Source of the DNA: Xestospongia bergquistia
Lineage: Eukaryota; Porifera; Demospongiae; Haplosclerida; Petrosiidae
Reading direction: 5' to 3'
Assembly: GCA_963965975.1 (NCBI GenBank)
Contig: OZ014418.1
Span: 5,716,775 to 5,780,774, forward strand
DNA length: 64,000 nt
Shown: positions 33,867 to 45,629 of the stretch, in pieces
How the letters are laid out: each line of letters starts with the position of its first letter
Position numbering within the stretch: the first letter of the stretch is position 1
Notes under the pieces: generated by a model
What the model was told of the DNA's origin: nothing
Seen by the model: the letters and a program-made list of their open reading frames with translations, nothing else
Database searches by the model: none
Position numbers and translations under genes: made by a program

Positions 33867-35504
33867 ATGAATGCGAGAAGAGTTTGTTCTTATTCAGTAC
33901 TACTATGTATAAAATCTAAAGGAGCTATCTTGATGATTTGGGTGTCCACAGCAATATATATCTACTTGTCTCATGTTAACTTAATATATCAAGAAATCAA
34001 TCAGACTCTCTATAACCAGTTTTTTTTCTTTAAATACATGATTTTACTATTTGAAATCTTCTACCCACTATTTGGATGGATTGCTGATGCATGGATTGGA
34101 CGATATAGAGCTATTTTATATGGACTGTATTCTGTAATAATAGGATGTGTATTTCTTACAGGATCTGTTATTACTAATGAATTTAACCCACTGGTGTCAC
34201 AAATCTTTCTTTATGTGTGCAATGCTATCAATTCACTTGGTATAGCTGCTATATATGCTAATATTCTTCCTTTCATTACTGATCAAATGATAGGAGCATC
34301 TAGTGATGAACTCTGTGTTGCAGTATACTGGTGGTATTGGAGTTTGCAATTTCCTAATATGATGCAGACAGATTTTGTCTGTGCATTTAAAAATATTCCT
34401 ATTGTAAAATTTCTACTGATATTGATTGTCATATCATTCTCTGGTCTAGCTATTGCTCTCTCTAGTCTGTTTCTTTGTCAACATTGGCTAGACAAGACAC
34501 CTCAGATCACTAACCCTATTAAACATATTGCTAAAGTACTCAACTATGCTAGAAAGAACAAATACCCCAGGAATCGTAGTGCCCTTACCTACTGGGAACA
34601 AGATATCCCTTCACGACTGGACTTAGGTAAGAATAAATATGGTGGTCCTTTCTCAGAGGAGGAGGTAGAGAATGTCAAGACAACATTGAGATTAATACCA
34701 CTCATTTTTATATGTGCAATGATGGGAGGAGCTTTACTGGTTACTCACTTACAACTAGATCACATAACAGTTAACCATTATAGGATCTTTGAATGTTTCT
34801 TCAGTGGCGAAAACAGATTATTTCATCAAATAACAACTTTTGGAATTCCATTATATCATTTCATTATACGACCACTTATAAAGAAAACCACCAAATATAC
34901 TCCTAGTATGTTGACAATAATTGGAGCTGGTTTATTTATTCAAGTTTTAGGACCTGTAGGTATGGTAATAATAGAGACTATAGGTCACCTCCAAACTCCT
35001 AATGTCACTTGTATGTTTAAGGATAATATCAATGAGATAATGGCTCTCAATTATTACTGGACTATGATACCACTAATGCTGCAAGTAGTTGGATTTTTTT
35101 TGTGTGGAATAGTTTTTTTTGAATTTATCATTGCTCAATCTCCTCATGAAATGAAAGGATTCTTATTAGGACTTTTGTTTGCATTCAATGGTATAGTAAA
35201 ACTGATTGGATATAATCTCTATCGTCCTTTTCAGTTACTTCCTGCATCCATTCCTATAAGTTGTGGTTTCTATTACTACCTCACTCAGACTTTCCTTCTC
35301 TCTTTTGTGTTCATTATCTTCCTCATTTTGTCTAAACATTACAAACTGAGAGTTAGAAATAATCCAGTTAATATTCACATAATAGCAGAGACACATATTT
35401 CAGCTTACATTAACCAGGAAGAAGAGTATTATAGAGAAATTGATGAAGAAAGCTACTCCATTAACTCATTAAGTCATGGTTACTTTGGTACAACTTGTAA
35501 TTAA
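33867..35504 (+). CDS. POT/PTR-like multi-pass transporter (545 aa)
   Basis: Full-length and open, starting MNARRVCSYSVLLCIKSKGA (one extra Leu relative to gene 1). Blocks: GWIADAWIGRYR, YANILPFITDQMIGA, a linker identical in sense to the other copies, EFIIAQSPHEMKGFLLGLLF. Its outer segments (VNLIYQEINQTLYNQFFFF; MMQTDFVCAFKNIPIVKF; GALLVTHLQLDHITVN; ECFFSGENRL) define a subtype shared with 38803 and, in part, 29855. NVTC sequon retained. Followed by a spacer with AATAAA repeats near 35634. Same POT-like reading and the same lack of ExxER as its neighbours. Confidence 0.8.
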   Translation: MNARRVCSYSVLLCIKSKGAILMIWVSTAIYIYLSHVNLIYQEINQTLYNQFFFFKYMILLFEIFYPLFGWIADAWIGRYRAILYGLYSVIIGCVFLTGSVITNEFNPLVSQIFLYVCNAINSLGIAAIYANILPFITDQMIGASSDELCVAVYWWYWSLQFPNMMQTDFVCAFKNIPIVKFLLILIVISFSGLAIALSSLFLCQHWLDKTPQITNPIKHIAKVLNYARKNKYPRNRSALTYWEQDIPSRLDLGKNKYGGPFSEEEVENVKTTLRLIPLIFICAMMGGALLVTHLQLDHITVNHYRIFECFFSGENRLFHQITTFGIPLYHFIIRPLIKKTTKYTPSMLTIIGAGLFIQVLGPVGMVIIETIGHLQTPNVTCMFKDNINEIMALNYYWTMIPLMLQVVGFFLCGIVFFEFIIAQSPHEMKGFLLGLLFAFNGIVKLIGYNLYRPFQLLPASIPISCGFYYYLTQTFLLSFVFIIFLILSKHYKLRVRNNPVNIHIIAETHISAYINQEEEYYREIDEESYSINSLSHGYFGTTCN

Positions 35505-36164
35505 CATATGACTGATTGTGGATTGTCTTTTATTAAAGAGAATATTTTTGCTTGTGTGCTTCAAAATTGAATTACATGTATTAACATATTAATATTTATA
35601 ACTTGAGTAACATAAAACTAAATTGACTGAACAAATAAATAAAATTTAGTTAGAAACCAGAAGTTTTGACAACAATCTACTGTTTTCTTCAGTGGAATAT
35701 GAGCTTTCTTAGTTTGTAACTGTTTCTCTTTATCACCTCTCAGGATTAGATTGATGATAAGGATCAGTTTGTTGTTTACTAAAGAAGCTCTGGGAGAACA
35801 AGTTTCTTTGAGCTATTCTTCTGAAATCTTTCTACTTTCTATTCTATTGATGTGTCAATTTTCAAAAATAGAAACAGTTCATAATGTTGTGACAACATGA
35901 CTATTATAGTTTGTAAAAAGAGCATTATGAACTATCATTGCAATTAACACAATAGAATTGAAAGTGAAATGTTGACAGCATGGTATTATAATTCGTAAAA
36001 AGACATATATAAAGTGACATCCACACATTTAGCTGACCCAATCTTTATTTAGCAGTATAGCCACTAAAAGCATAGAGCAATATCCTGTTACAAACAGTTA
36101 CTCAGAAATACAATCACTTTGTATATGTGTGTTTATAAAATACAATAGTCATAAATATTATCAC
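35505..36164. other. Array spacer
   Basis: Standard post-gene spacer, no gene. Confidence 0.65.
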
Positions 36165-36611
36165 TTACATGTTTAATGATATCATCAATGGGGTTATGTC
36201 TCTTAATTATTAATGGACTATGACACCACAATTAGAGAAATTGTCTGTTGCCTAAATTTTTTTGAGTTTATCATTGCTGAATCTCCTTCTCAGGTTCCTT
36301 CATGTCTGGGTTTTTATCTGTGACCTTTTATCTCCAAATCTAATGTTCTATTTATAGAGCTCAATTCAGAGTTAAAAAAACAGCTTTGTCTCTTGTATGT
36401 ATATTTGAAGCCCACATATCATCTGGTACAATGTGTTTGGAGGGTGCTCTTTCAAATTTTTTGGTACTTCTAAAATAAATCTTGAAACCCAGAAGGTCAA
36501 CTCTGCACTAGTCATTTGTTGTATATCAAACACAGGATTGCTATCATTAAGGCTGCTGCTACTTTCCATCTTGCCATGCACAAACATCCCATTTCTTTGG
36601 TTTTTACAGGG
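36165..36611. pseudogene. POT-like scrap fused to antisense DUF3504 relic
   Basis: The plus strand at 36165-36290 encodes the CMF-to-EFIIA scrap with stops. The minus strand from about 36620 to 36340 reads FVHGKM, NDSNPVFDIQQMTSAELTFW, VSRFILEV, EHPPNTLYQMICGLQIYIQE, the best preserved DUF3504 copy in the window. It ends abruptly at 36611, where the duplicated 3' block begins. Confidence 0.65.
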
Positions 36612-37459
36612 ACTCCATTAACTCATTAAGTCATGGTTACTTTGGTGCAACTTGTAATTAACATATGACTGATTGTGGATTATCTTTTATTAAAGAGAAT
36701 TGTTTGTTTGTGTGTTACAAAATTGAATTACATCTAATAACATATTAATGTATATCACTTGAGTCATATAAAACTAAATTGACTGAACAAATAAATAAAA
36801 TTTAGTTAGAAACCAGAAGTTTTGACAACAATCTACTGTTTTGTTCAGTGGAATATGAGCTTTCTTAGTTTGTAACTGTTTCTCTTTATCACCTCTCAGG
36901 GTTAGATTGATGATAAGGATCAGTTTGTTGTTTACTAAAGAAGCTCTGGGAGAACAAGTTTCTTTGAGCTATTCTTCTGAAATCTTTCTACTTTCTATTC
37001 TATTCATGTGTCAATTTTCAAATATAGAACTAGTTCATAATGTTGTGACAACATGACTATTATAGTTTGTACAAAGAGCATTATGAACTATCATTGCAAT
37101 TAACACAATAGAATTGAAAGTAAAACATTGACAACATGATTTTTAAAGTTCATAAACAGACATATATAAAGTTATTAATGATTGAAGTGACATCCACTCA
37201 TTTAGCTGACCCAATCTTTATTTAGCAGTATAGCCATTAAAAGCAAAGAACAATAATCTGTTACATAACAGTTACTCAAAAATACAATCACTTTGTATAT
37301 GTGTGTTTACAAAATACAATAGTCATAAATATTATCACTTGCATGTTTAATAATATCATCAATGGGGTTATGTCTTTTAATTATTACTAGACTATGACAC
37401 CACAATTATTGCAGGTAATTAGAGAAATTGGCCTAAATTTTCTTGAGTTTATCATTTCT

Positions 37460-37865
37460 CAATCTCCTCCATGTCTGGGTGTTATCTGAGACCTTTCATC
37501 TCCAAATCTAATGTTGTATTGATAAAGCTCAATTCAAAGTTAAAAAAGACAGTTTTGTCATTTGAAGCCCACATATCATCTGGTACAATGTATTTGGATT
37601 GTGCTCTTCCAACTTTTTTTTGTACTTCTAAAATAAATCTTGAAACCCAGAAGGTCAACTCTGCATTAGTTATTTGTTGTATATCAAACACAGGATTGCT
37701 ATCATAATAGCTGCTACTTTACATCTTGCCATGCACAAATGTCCCATTTCTTTGGTTTTGCCAGGGACATAGTGCATCTATTTAACTATAAGATCTTGTA
37801 TGCTTATGTGCCTTTTTTTTAGATGGTGAAGCATGTTCTTCAGAGTTATCCTCAAAGGAATAGAT
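37460..37865 (-). pseudogene. Antisense DUF3504 relic
   Basis: Minus strand: EEHASPSKKKAHKHTRSYS, NPVFDIQQITNAELTFWVSR, FILEVQ, then a degraded PPNTLY region and ELSFINTTLDLEMKGLR, with stops. The identical copy lies at 41230-41635. Confidence 0.6.
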
Positions 37866-38107
37866 ATATTATGTAAGGCCAATTTACTGATCCGTTACTG
37901 AGAAGGTCATTTAATGCTTTTGAAAGTATAGGCATTTAAATATCTAATATATGTAACAATTATTTTAAGAGATTCATTGCTATGGGATATGAAATGTGTT
38001 TTGACTCCTTCACTACATTTAATGAAATTTTTTATTTGGTAGTTTGCACTCTTTTTAAAATAATTTTAAATAAAGGAAATGTGTCTGTGGACTGTAAAAA
38101 ATAGATT

Positions 38108-38121
38108 GTTGTCATAACAAC
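38108..38121. promoter_or_regulatory. RFX X-box-like 14-mer
   Basis: GTTGTCATAACAAC, same context as at 33180. Confidence 0.45.
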
Positions 38122-38384
38122 TTTGAGGTTACTCACCCACTTTTTTAAATATGACAACTAAAATGTGTAGCAACCCAATGTTGTAAACTGATATAATTCT
38201 TCATTGTACATAGAGGGAAGTATAGTTGTTCAGCAGCAATTCTTTTTAATTCTTAAAATTCAAGAAATGTAAGAAACTACATGAGAACAAAAATGACAAG
38301 CATAATCTCATATATTATAATCTAATTCATCTAATGAATGTATAATCAAAAGATGTATAGTTTTGATGGATATATATTGTCATT

Positions 38385-38620
38385 TAGTCTGATGTAATCT
38401 TCTCTAAAGCACTGTACACTTGGTTTAAAGAACAAGTAATTTTTTGGCTTTGTTCTTGATTCCTAATGCCAAATGTTGTCTAAACACCAGGATATTGGGA
38501 AATGCTTTGGGATATTGAGTATTAAAAATGAAATATGCTGTAATTAGTCTCCACAATTGTTGTGCCTAACTGAAAGTAAAATAAAAAAGAAAAACTAAAT
38601 ACAGCAGTATCCCCAATGTG
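38385..38620 (-). pseudogene. Unidentified antisense coding relic, copy 2
   Basis: Paralog of 33405-33600, more decayed; the minus strand shows the QVYSAL-like, GIKNKxQK-like and NIQYPKA-like segments in different frames. Confidence 0.4.
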
Positions 38621-38704
38621 TCCATGTTGTATTTTCTTGATCAATTTGCTTACTTCAAATGAAGTATATCACTACATGTTAGTGTGTTTATAAATACTAT
38701 ATTC

Positions 38705-38802
38705 AAGTTATCATCACGTGACTCACAACTTTATAAACTGTTTTCTACCTTTGTAATCACCATTTAGCAAAATATTAGAGCTTTGTTATTTTAGAATTCA
38801 GT
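38705..38802 (+). promoter_or_regulatory. Array promoter cassette with palindromic E-box
   Basis: CACGTG 38715-38720 within tcacgtgact, ten nucleotides, TTATAAA 38731-38737, ATG 72 nt from the TATA element. The only copy with the fully palindromic E-box, matching the bHLH-zip (USF/MITF/TFE) preferred site. Confidence 0.7.
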
Positions 38803-40430
38803 ATGAATGCTAGCAGAGTTTGTTCTAATCCAGTACTACTATGTATAAAATCTAAAGGAGCTATCTTGATGATTTGGGTGTCCACAGCAATATATATCTA
38901 CTTGTCTCATGTTTACCTAATATATAATCAGATTCTCTATAATCAGTATTTTTTCTTTAAATACATGATTTTTATATTTGAAATCTTCTACCCACTATTT
39001 GGATGGATTGCTGATGCATGGATTGGACGATATAGAGCTATTTTATATGGACTGTATTCTGTAATAATAGGATGTGTATTTCTTACAGGATCTGTTATTA
39101 CTAATGAATTTAACCCACTGGTGTCACAAATCTTTCTTTATGTGTGCAATGCTATCAATTCACTTGGTATAGCTGCTATATATGCTAATATTCTTCCTTT
39201 CATTACTGATCAAATGATAGGAGCATCTAGTGATGAACTCAGTGTTGCTGTACACTGGTGGTATTGGGGTTTGCAATTTCCTAATATGATGCAGACAGAT
39301 TTTGTCTGTGCATTTAAAAATATTCCTATTGTAAAATTTCTACTGATATTGATTGTCATATCATTCTCTGGTCTAGCTATTGCTTTTTTTAGTCTGTTTC
39401 TTTGCCAACATTGGCTAGACAAGACACCTCAGATCACTAACCCTATTAAACATATTGCTAAAGTACTCAACTATGCTAGAAAGAACAAATACCCCAGGAA
39501 TCGTAGTGCCCTCACCTACTGGGAACAAGATATCCCTTCACGACTGGACTTAGGTAAGAATAAATATGGTGGTCCTTTCTCAGAGGAGGAGGTAGAGAAT
39601 GTCAAGACAACATTGAGATTAATACCAATTATTTTTATATGTTCAATGATAGGAGGAGCTTTACTGTTTACTCACTTACAACTAGATCACATAACAGTTA
39701 ACTGTAATAGGATCTTTGAATGTTTCTTCAGTGGCGAAAGCAGATTATTTCATCAAATAACAACTTTTGGAATTCCATTATATCATTTTATTATAAGACC
39801 ACTTATAAAGAAAACTACCAAATATACTCCTAGTATGTTGACAATAATTGGAGCTGGTTTATTTTTTCAAGTTTTAGGAGCTATAGGTATGGTAGTAATA
39901 GAGACTATAGGTCACCTCCAAACTCCTAATGTTAGTTGTATGTTTAATAATAACATTGAAGTGGTTATGTCTCTTAATTATTATTGGACTATGATACCAC
40001 TAATGCTGCAAATAGTTGGAATTTTTTTGAGTGTGATAGTTCTTTTTGAATTTATCATTGCTCAATCTCCTCATGAAATGAAAGGATTCTTATTTGGACT
40101 TTGTTTGCATTCAATGGTATAGCTAAACTGATTGGATACAATCTCTATCGTCCTTTTCAGTTCCTTCCTGCATCCGTTCCTATAAGTTGTGGTTTCTATT
40201 ACTACCTCACTCAGACTTTCCTTCTCTTTTTTGTGCTCATTATCTTCCTCATTTTATCTAAATATTACAAACTGAGAATGAGAAATAATCCAGTTAATAT
40301 TCACATAATAGCAGAGACACATATCACAGCTTACATTAACCAGGAAGAACAGTTTTTTAGAGAAATTGACGAAGAAAACTACTCCATTAACTCATTAAGT
40401 CATGGTTACTTTGGTGCAACTTGTAATTAA
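38803..40430 (+). pseudogene. POT-like array gene broken by one missing base
   Basis: Open from MNASRVCSNPVLLCIKSKGA to the FLFGL codons near 40100, where ggactttgg of the sister genes is ggactttg (one G short near 40103); the second half is open in the shifted frame to TAA at 40430. Subtype of 33867, with three residues fewer in the first outer loop (VYLIYNQILYNQYFF) and Asn for Tyr in CSNPV. No other lesion. Recent inactivation, allele or error, as for 23866. The shifted frame would end the protein at 439 residues, dropping the last one or two helices and tail. Confidence 0.8.
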
Positions 40431-41229
40431 CATATGACTGATTGTGGATTATCTTTTATTAAAGAGAATTGTTTGTTTGTGTGTTACAAAATTGAATTAC
40501 ATCTAATAACATATTAATGTATATCACTTGAGTCATATAAAACTAAATTGACTGAACAAATAAATAAAATTTAGTTAGAAACCAGAAGTTTTGACAACAA
40601 TCTACTGTTTTGTTCAGTGGAATATGAGCTTTCTTAGTTTGTAACTGTTTCTCTTTATCACCTCTCAGGGTTAGATTGATGATAAGGATCAGTTTGTTGT
40701 TTACTAAAGAAGCTCTGGGAGAACAAGTTTCTTTGAGCTATTCTTCTGAAATCTTTCTACTTTCTATTCTATTCATGTGTCAATTTTCAAATATAGAACT
40801 AGTTCATAATGTTGTGACAACATGACTATTATAGTTTGTACAAAGAGCATTATGAACTATCATTGCAATTAACACAATAGAATTGAAAGTAAAACATTGA
40901 CAACATGATTTTTAAAGTTCATAAACAGACATATATAAAGTTATTAATGATTGAAGTGACATCCACTCATTTAGCTGACCCAATCTTTATTTAGCAGTAT
41001 AGCCATTAAAAGCAAAGAACAATAATCTGTTACATAACAGTTACTCAAAAATACAATCACTTTGTATATGTGTGTTTACAAAATACAATAGTCATAAATA
41101 TTATCACTTGCATGTTTAATAATATCATCAATGGGGTTATGTCTTTTAATTATTACTAGACTATGACACCACAATTATTGCAGGTAATTAGAGAAATTGG
41201 CCTAAATTTTCTTGAGTTTATCATTTCTC

Positions 41230-41635
41230 AATCTCCTCCATGTCTGGGTGTTATCTGAGACCTTTCATCTCCAAATCTAATGTTGTATTGATAAAGCTCA
41301 ATTCAAAGTTAAAAAAGACAGTTTTGTCATTTGAAGCCCACATATCATCTGGTACAATGTATTTGGATTGTGCTCTTCCAACTTTTTTTTGTACTTCTAA
41401 AATAAATCTTGAAACCCAGAAGGTCAACTCTGCATTAGTTATTTGTTGTATATCAAACACAGGATTGCTATCATAATAGCTGCTACTTTACATCTTGCCA
41501 TGCACAAATGTCCCATTTCTTTGGTTTTGCCAGGGACATAGTGCATCTATTTAACTATAAGATCTTGTATGCTTATGTGCCTTTTTTTTAGATGGTGAAG
41601 CATGTTCTTCAGAGTTATCCTCAAAGGAATAGATA
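41230..41635 (-). pseudogene. Antisense DUF3504 relic
   Basis: Same sequence as 37460-37865; carried by the 1.5-kb repeat. Confidence 0.6.
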
Positions 41636-41876
41636 TATTATGTAAGGCCAATTTACTGATCCGTTACTGAGAAGGTCATTTAATGCTTTTGAAAGTATAG
41701 GCATTTAAATATCTAATATATGTAACAATTATTTTAAGAGATTCATTGCTATGGGATATGAAATGTGTTTTGACTCCTTCACTACATTTAATGAAATTTT
41801 TTATTTGGTAGTTTGCACTCTTTTTAAAATAATTTTAAATAAAGGAAATGTGTCTGTGGACTGTAAAAAATAGATT

Positions 41877-41890
41877 GTTGTCATAACAAC
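41877..41890. promoter_or_regulatory. RFX X-box-like 14-mer
   Basis: GTTGTCATAACAAC, carried by the 1.5-kb repeat. Confidence 0.4.
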
Positions 41891-42549
41891 TTTGAGGTTA
41901 CTCACCCACATGTTTAAATATGACAACTCAAATGTTGTTACTGTGTAGCAACCCAAGTTTGTAAACTGATATAATTCTCATTGTACATAGAGGGAAATAT
42001 AGTTGTTCAGCAGCAATTCTTTTTAATTCTTAAAAATTCAAGAAATGTAAGAAACTGTATGAGAACAAAAAGACAAGCAAAAATCCCAAATATTACAATC
42101 TGATCCATCTAATGAATGTATAATCAAAAGATGTATAGTTTTGATGTATATATATCTCATAGCAACAGTTTTTGCAATAATTATTATATATAATTGAAAC
42201 TTAAAGAGCAAATGTAACCAAATCAGTGGTCCATTAATTTTCACTTATATTTCCTTCCAGCATGCTACAGCTTTCACTAATAACTATTTGTACTTTAAAA
42301 GAAGCAAACGAGACCTTTATAATAATTCACTAGTAACAGAAACACTTTATGTTAGTCTGTACAAATATGATAACCATGTGACTTTCATCTTTAACAATTG
42401 TTTATAAATTGTTGCACCTAACTGAAAGTAAAATATGAAAGTCAACACTAACGACGACACCAAGTATACCAATCAACAATCATTACTTCATGTAGTCTGA
42501 CTCAAACACACATGTTAATTTTTTCTCAAAAGCAAAGATAAAAGAGTTT

Positions 42550-42786
42550 CTAACTGTCTCAACTGATGAAAAGTCTTAGGAAGAGAGGTAGTAGATATGA
42601 AAGGAAATTACAGGCTTTTCAATAATTCTTATAAGGAATGCTACATACACACAGATGTGGCTATCTCTGGTTACCATCAACATGCTATCATGGTCAATTT
42701 AACAGTGCGATACTATCTTATTAGCTTATTGGAGGGTGAATATAATAATCTAGGACTTTGAGTTTGACACACACACACATCTATAA

Positions 42787-42821
<35 letters not shown>
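42550..42821. repeat. Array 5' distal repeat followed by (TA)n
   Basis: 42550-42765 is a copy of the distal repeat at 29277. 42789-42821 is an uninterrupted AT/TA dinucleotide tract. Confidence 0.8.
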
Positions 42822-42825
<4 letters not shown>

Positions 42826-42949
42826 ACTAAACACAACAATAATCTCAATGTATCCATGTTATATGTTCTTAACCAATTTGCTTGCTTCAAGTTTATAATA
42901 TCTAAAATATATAACTAAATGTTAATATGTTTACAAAAATAATATTCAA

Positions 42950-43045
42950 GTTATCATCATGTGAATAACAATATTATAAAATGTTTCTATTTCTCACATA
43001 ACAAAATATTAGAGCTTTGTCATTTTCAAGCATAAAGAGTTTGTA
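42950..43045 (+). promoter_or_regulatory. Array promoter cassette (E-box - 10 nt - TATA)
   Basis: CATGTG 42958-42963, ten nucleotides, TTATAAA 42974-42980, ATG 72 nt from the TATA element. The actca word after the E-box is changed to aataa, yet the spacing is kept. Confidence 0.7.
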
Positions 43046-44632
43046 ATGAATACTAGCAGAGTTTGTTCTTATCCAGTACTATGTATTAAACCTAAAGGAG
43101 CTATCTTGATGATTTGGGTGTCCACAACTGTATATTTCTACTTGTCCCTTGTGGACTTAATCCATCTCAAAATTAATTGGGCTCTCAATAATCAGGATTT
43201 TCCCTTTGTATACTTGACTTCAATACTTCGAATCTTCTACCCACTATTTGGATGGATTGCTGATGCATGGATTGGACGATATAGAGCTATTTTATATGGA
43301 CTGTATTCTGTAACAATAGGATATGTATTTCTTACAGGATCTCTTATTGCTTATGAATTTAATCCATTAGTGTCACAGATCTTTTTTTATATGTTCAATG
43401 TTTTTAATTCACTAGGTTTAGCTGCTATATATGCTAATATTCTTCCTTTCATTACTGATCAAATGATAGGAGCATCTAGTGATGAACTTAGTGCTGCAGT
43501 ACATTGGTGGTTTTGGAGTTTCCATTTTCCTTCTATGGTACTAATGGATTTTGTCTGTGCATTGCAAAATTCTCCTCCTGTAATACTTTCATTAATGTTG
43601 ATTTTCATTTTTTTCTCTGGTCTAACTATTGCTCTCTCTAGTCTGTTTCTTTGTCAACATTGGCTAGACAAGACACCTCAGATCACTAACCCTATTAAAC
43701 ATATTGTTAAAGTAATCAACTATGCTAGAAAGAACAAGTACGCCAGGAATCGTAGTGCTCTCACCTACTGGGAACAAGATATTCCTTCACGACTTGACCT
43801 TGGTAAAGACAAATATGGTGGTCCTTTCTCAGAAGAGGAAGTAGAGAATGTTAAGACAACATTGAGATTAATACCAGTTATATTTATATGTGCAATGAGA
43901 GGAATGGCTGTAGATGTGAGCTATGAGCAGCAAAGTCATATGACAGTTAATAATGATAGTATTCTTGCATGTTTCTTCACTGACAGACACAGATTATTTC
44001 TGCAAATAACAAGTTTTGGAATTCCATTATATCATTTCATTATAAGACCAATTATAAAGAAAACCACCAAATATACTCCTAGTATGTTGACAATAATTGG
44101 AGCTGGTTTATTTTTTCAAGTTTTAGAAACTGTAGGTATGGTAGTAATAGAGACTATAGGTCACCTCCAAACTCCTAATGTCACTTGTATGTTTAATGAT
44201 ATCATCAACGAGGTTTTGTCTCTTAATTATTACTGGACTATGATACCACTAATGCTGCAAGTAGTTGGATTTTTTTTGTGTGGGATAGTCCTTTTTGAAT
44301 TTGTCATTGCTCAATCTCCTCATGAAATGAAAGGATTCTTATTTGGACTTTGGTTTGCATTTGATGGTATAGCTAAACTGATTGGATACAATCTCTATCA
44401 TCTTTTCCAGATACTTCCTCAATCCATTCCTATAAGTTGTGGTTTCTATTACTACCTCACTCAAACTTTCCTTCTTTTTCTTGTGTTCATTATCTTTCTC
44501 ATTCTGTCTAAACATCACAAACTGAGAATGAGAAATAATCCAGTTAATATTCACATAATAGCAGAGACACATATCACAGCTTATATTGACCAGGAAGAAA
44601 AGTATTACAGAGAAATTAATGAAGAAAACTAA
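43046..44632 (+). CDS. POT/PTR-like multi-pass transporter, short tail (528 aa)
   Basis: Open throughout; belongs to the subtype of 15476 and 50205 (VDLIHLKINWALNNQDF first loop, VLMDFVCALQNSPPVI, AVDVSYEQQSHM). All family blocks present, NVTC sequon present. The C-terminus stops after KYYREINEEN because a small deletion in the tail codons brings TAA into frame; the remaining tail codons (SHGNSGTTCN-like) are still readable in another frame to 44670. All membrane segments are retained, so the protein may work with a tail 15 residues shorter. Linker has Val for Ala (HIVKVINYARKNKYARN). Confidence 0.8.
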   Translation: MNTSRVCSYPVLCIKPKGAILMIWVSTTVYFYLSLVDLIHLKINWALNNQDFPFVYLTSILRIFYPLFGWIADAWIGRYRAILYGLYSVTIGYVFLTGSLIAYEFNPLVSQIFFYMFNVFNSLGLAAIYANILPFITDQMIGASSDELSAAVHWWFWSFHFPSMVLMDFVCALQNSPPVILSLMLIFIFFSGLTIALSSLFLCQHWLDKTPQITNPIKHIVKVINYARKNKYARNRSALTYWEQDIPSRLDLGKDKYGGPFSEEEVENVKTTLRLIPVIFICAMRGMAVDVSYEQQSHMTVNNDSILACFFTDRHRLFLQITSFGIPLYHFIIRPIIKKTTKYTPSMLTIIGAGLFFQVLETVGMVVIETIGHLQTPNVTCMFNDIINEVLSLNYYWTMIPLMLQVVGFFLCGIVLFEFVIAQSPHEMKGFLFGLWFAFDGIAKLIGYNLYHLFQILPQSIPISCGFYYYLTQTFLLFLVFIIFLILSKHHKLRMRNNPVNIHIIAETHITAYIDQEEKYYREINEEN

Positions 44633-45406
44633 CTCATTAAGTCATGGCAACTCTGGTACAACTTGTAATTAACATATGACTGATTGTGGATTATTTGATT
44701 CTGGAGAATTTTTTGCTTGTGCACTATAAAATTAAATTACATGTATTAACATATTAATATATATAACTTGAGTCACTAAATTCACTGAATAAATAAATAA
44801 AATTCAGTTAGAAACCTCTTGTTTTGACAACAATACTGTTGTCTTCTTCAGTGGTTCAGTTGAGTATGAGCTCTCTTGGTTTGTAACTGGATCTCTTTAT
44901 TACATCTTAGGATCAGATAGGAGATAAGGATCAGTTTGTTATTTACTAAAGAAGCTCCCGGAGAGCAAGTTTCTTAGAGCTATTCTTCACAAAAGTCTTT
45001 TTTACTTTTTATTCTATTCATTTGTCGATTTGCAACAATAGAAACAGTTCCTTATGTTGTGAGTTTCATAATGACAATACAACTATTGTAGTTTTTAAAG
45101 AAAGTATTATGAACAGTTTTCTGTCATTACAATTAACACATTAATAGAATTGAAAGTGAAACATCGACAATGTGACTATTGTAGTTTGTAAACAGACATC
45201 TATAAAGTTATTATTGATTAAAGTGAAATGCACACATTTAGCTGACCCAATCTTAATTTAGCAGTATGAGATGCAATGCTATGAGATATGAGATGTGTTT
45301 TGCCTCTCTCACTACATTTAATGAATTTTTTTATTTAGTAGTTTGCACTTTTTTAAAAATAATTGTCAATAGAGAAAATGTGTATGTGCACTGTAAAACA
45401 TATGTT
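44633..45406. other. Array spacer
   Basis: Post-gene spacer with AATAAA-rich sequence near 44788-44800. No gene. Confidence 0.6.
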
Positions 45407-45420
45407 GTTGTCATAACAAC
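45407..45420. promoter_or_regulatory. RFX X-box-like 14-mer
   Basis: GTTGTCATAACAAC, as in the other units; here the adjacent DUF3504 relic is deleted. Confidence 0.45.
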
Positions 45421-45629
45421 CCTGAGGTTGCTTTGCTCACTGCTTAAATATAACAACCCAAAACTTGTTACTGTATAGCAACCCAAGGTTGTAAAATAGT
45501 ACAATTCTCCATTGTACATTGACGGAAGTAAAGTTGTTCAACAGCAATTCTTTTTTAATTCTTAAAAATTCAAGAAATGCAAGAAACTGCATGATGACAA
45601 AAAAACAAGTAAAAAACCCATTTGTTCAC

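Larger units (their letters stand above)
36612..38140. repeat. 1.5-kb direct repeat, left copy (right copy 40381-41909)
   Basis: Practically identical to 40381-41909 at an offset of 3769 bp. It begins in the last codons of a POT-like gene (SINSLSHGYFGATCN plus stop) and includes the post-gene spacer, the POT scrap and the DUF3504 relic. Here the codons are orphaned; at 40381 they end a gene. Confidence 0.9.
40381..41909. repeat. 1.5-kb direct repeat, right copy
   Basis: Copy of 36612-38140, beginning in the last codons of the gene ending at 40430 and ending where the two spacers diverge (acccacatgttt here, acccactttttt there). Confidence 0.9.

Noticed and set aside
34620-35240. Genuine intron inside the array genes between AGGTAAG and CCTTTTCAG
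   Set aside because: Phases do not match (removal shifts the frame), and the enclosed sequence is conserved coding with helices 7-10; the genes are best read as intronless.
36612-41909. LTR retrotransposon with 1.5-kb direct terminal repeats
   Set aside because: The repeats contain gene tail, spacer and relics, lack TG..CA ends, primer-binding and polypurine sites, and the interior is a POT-like gene without gag or pol.
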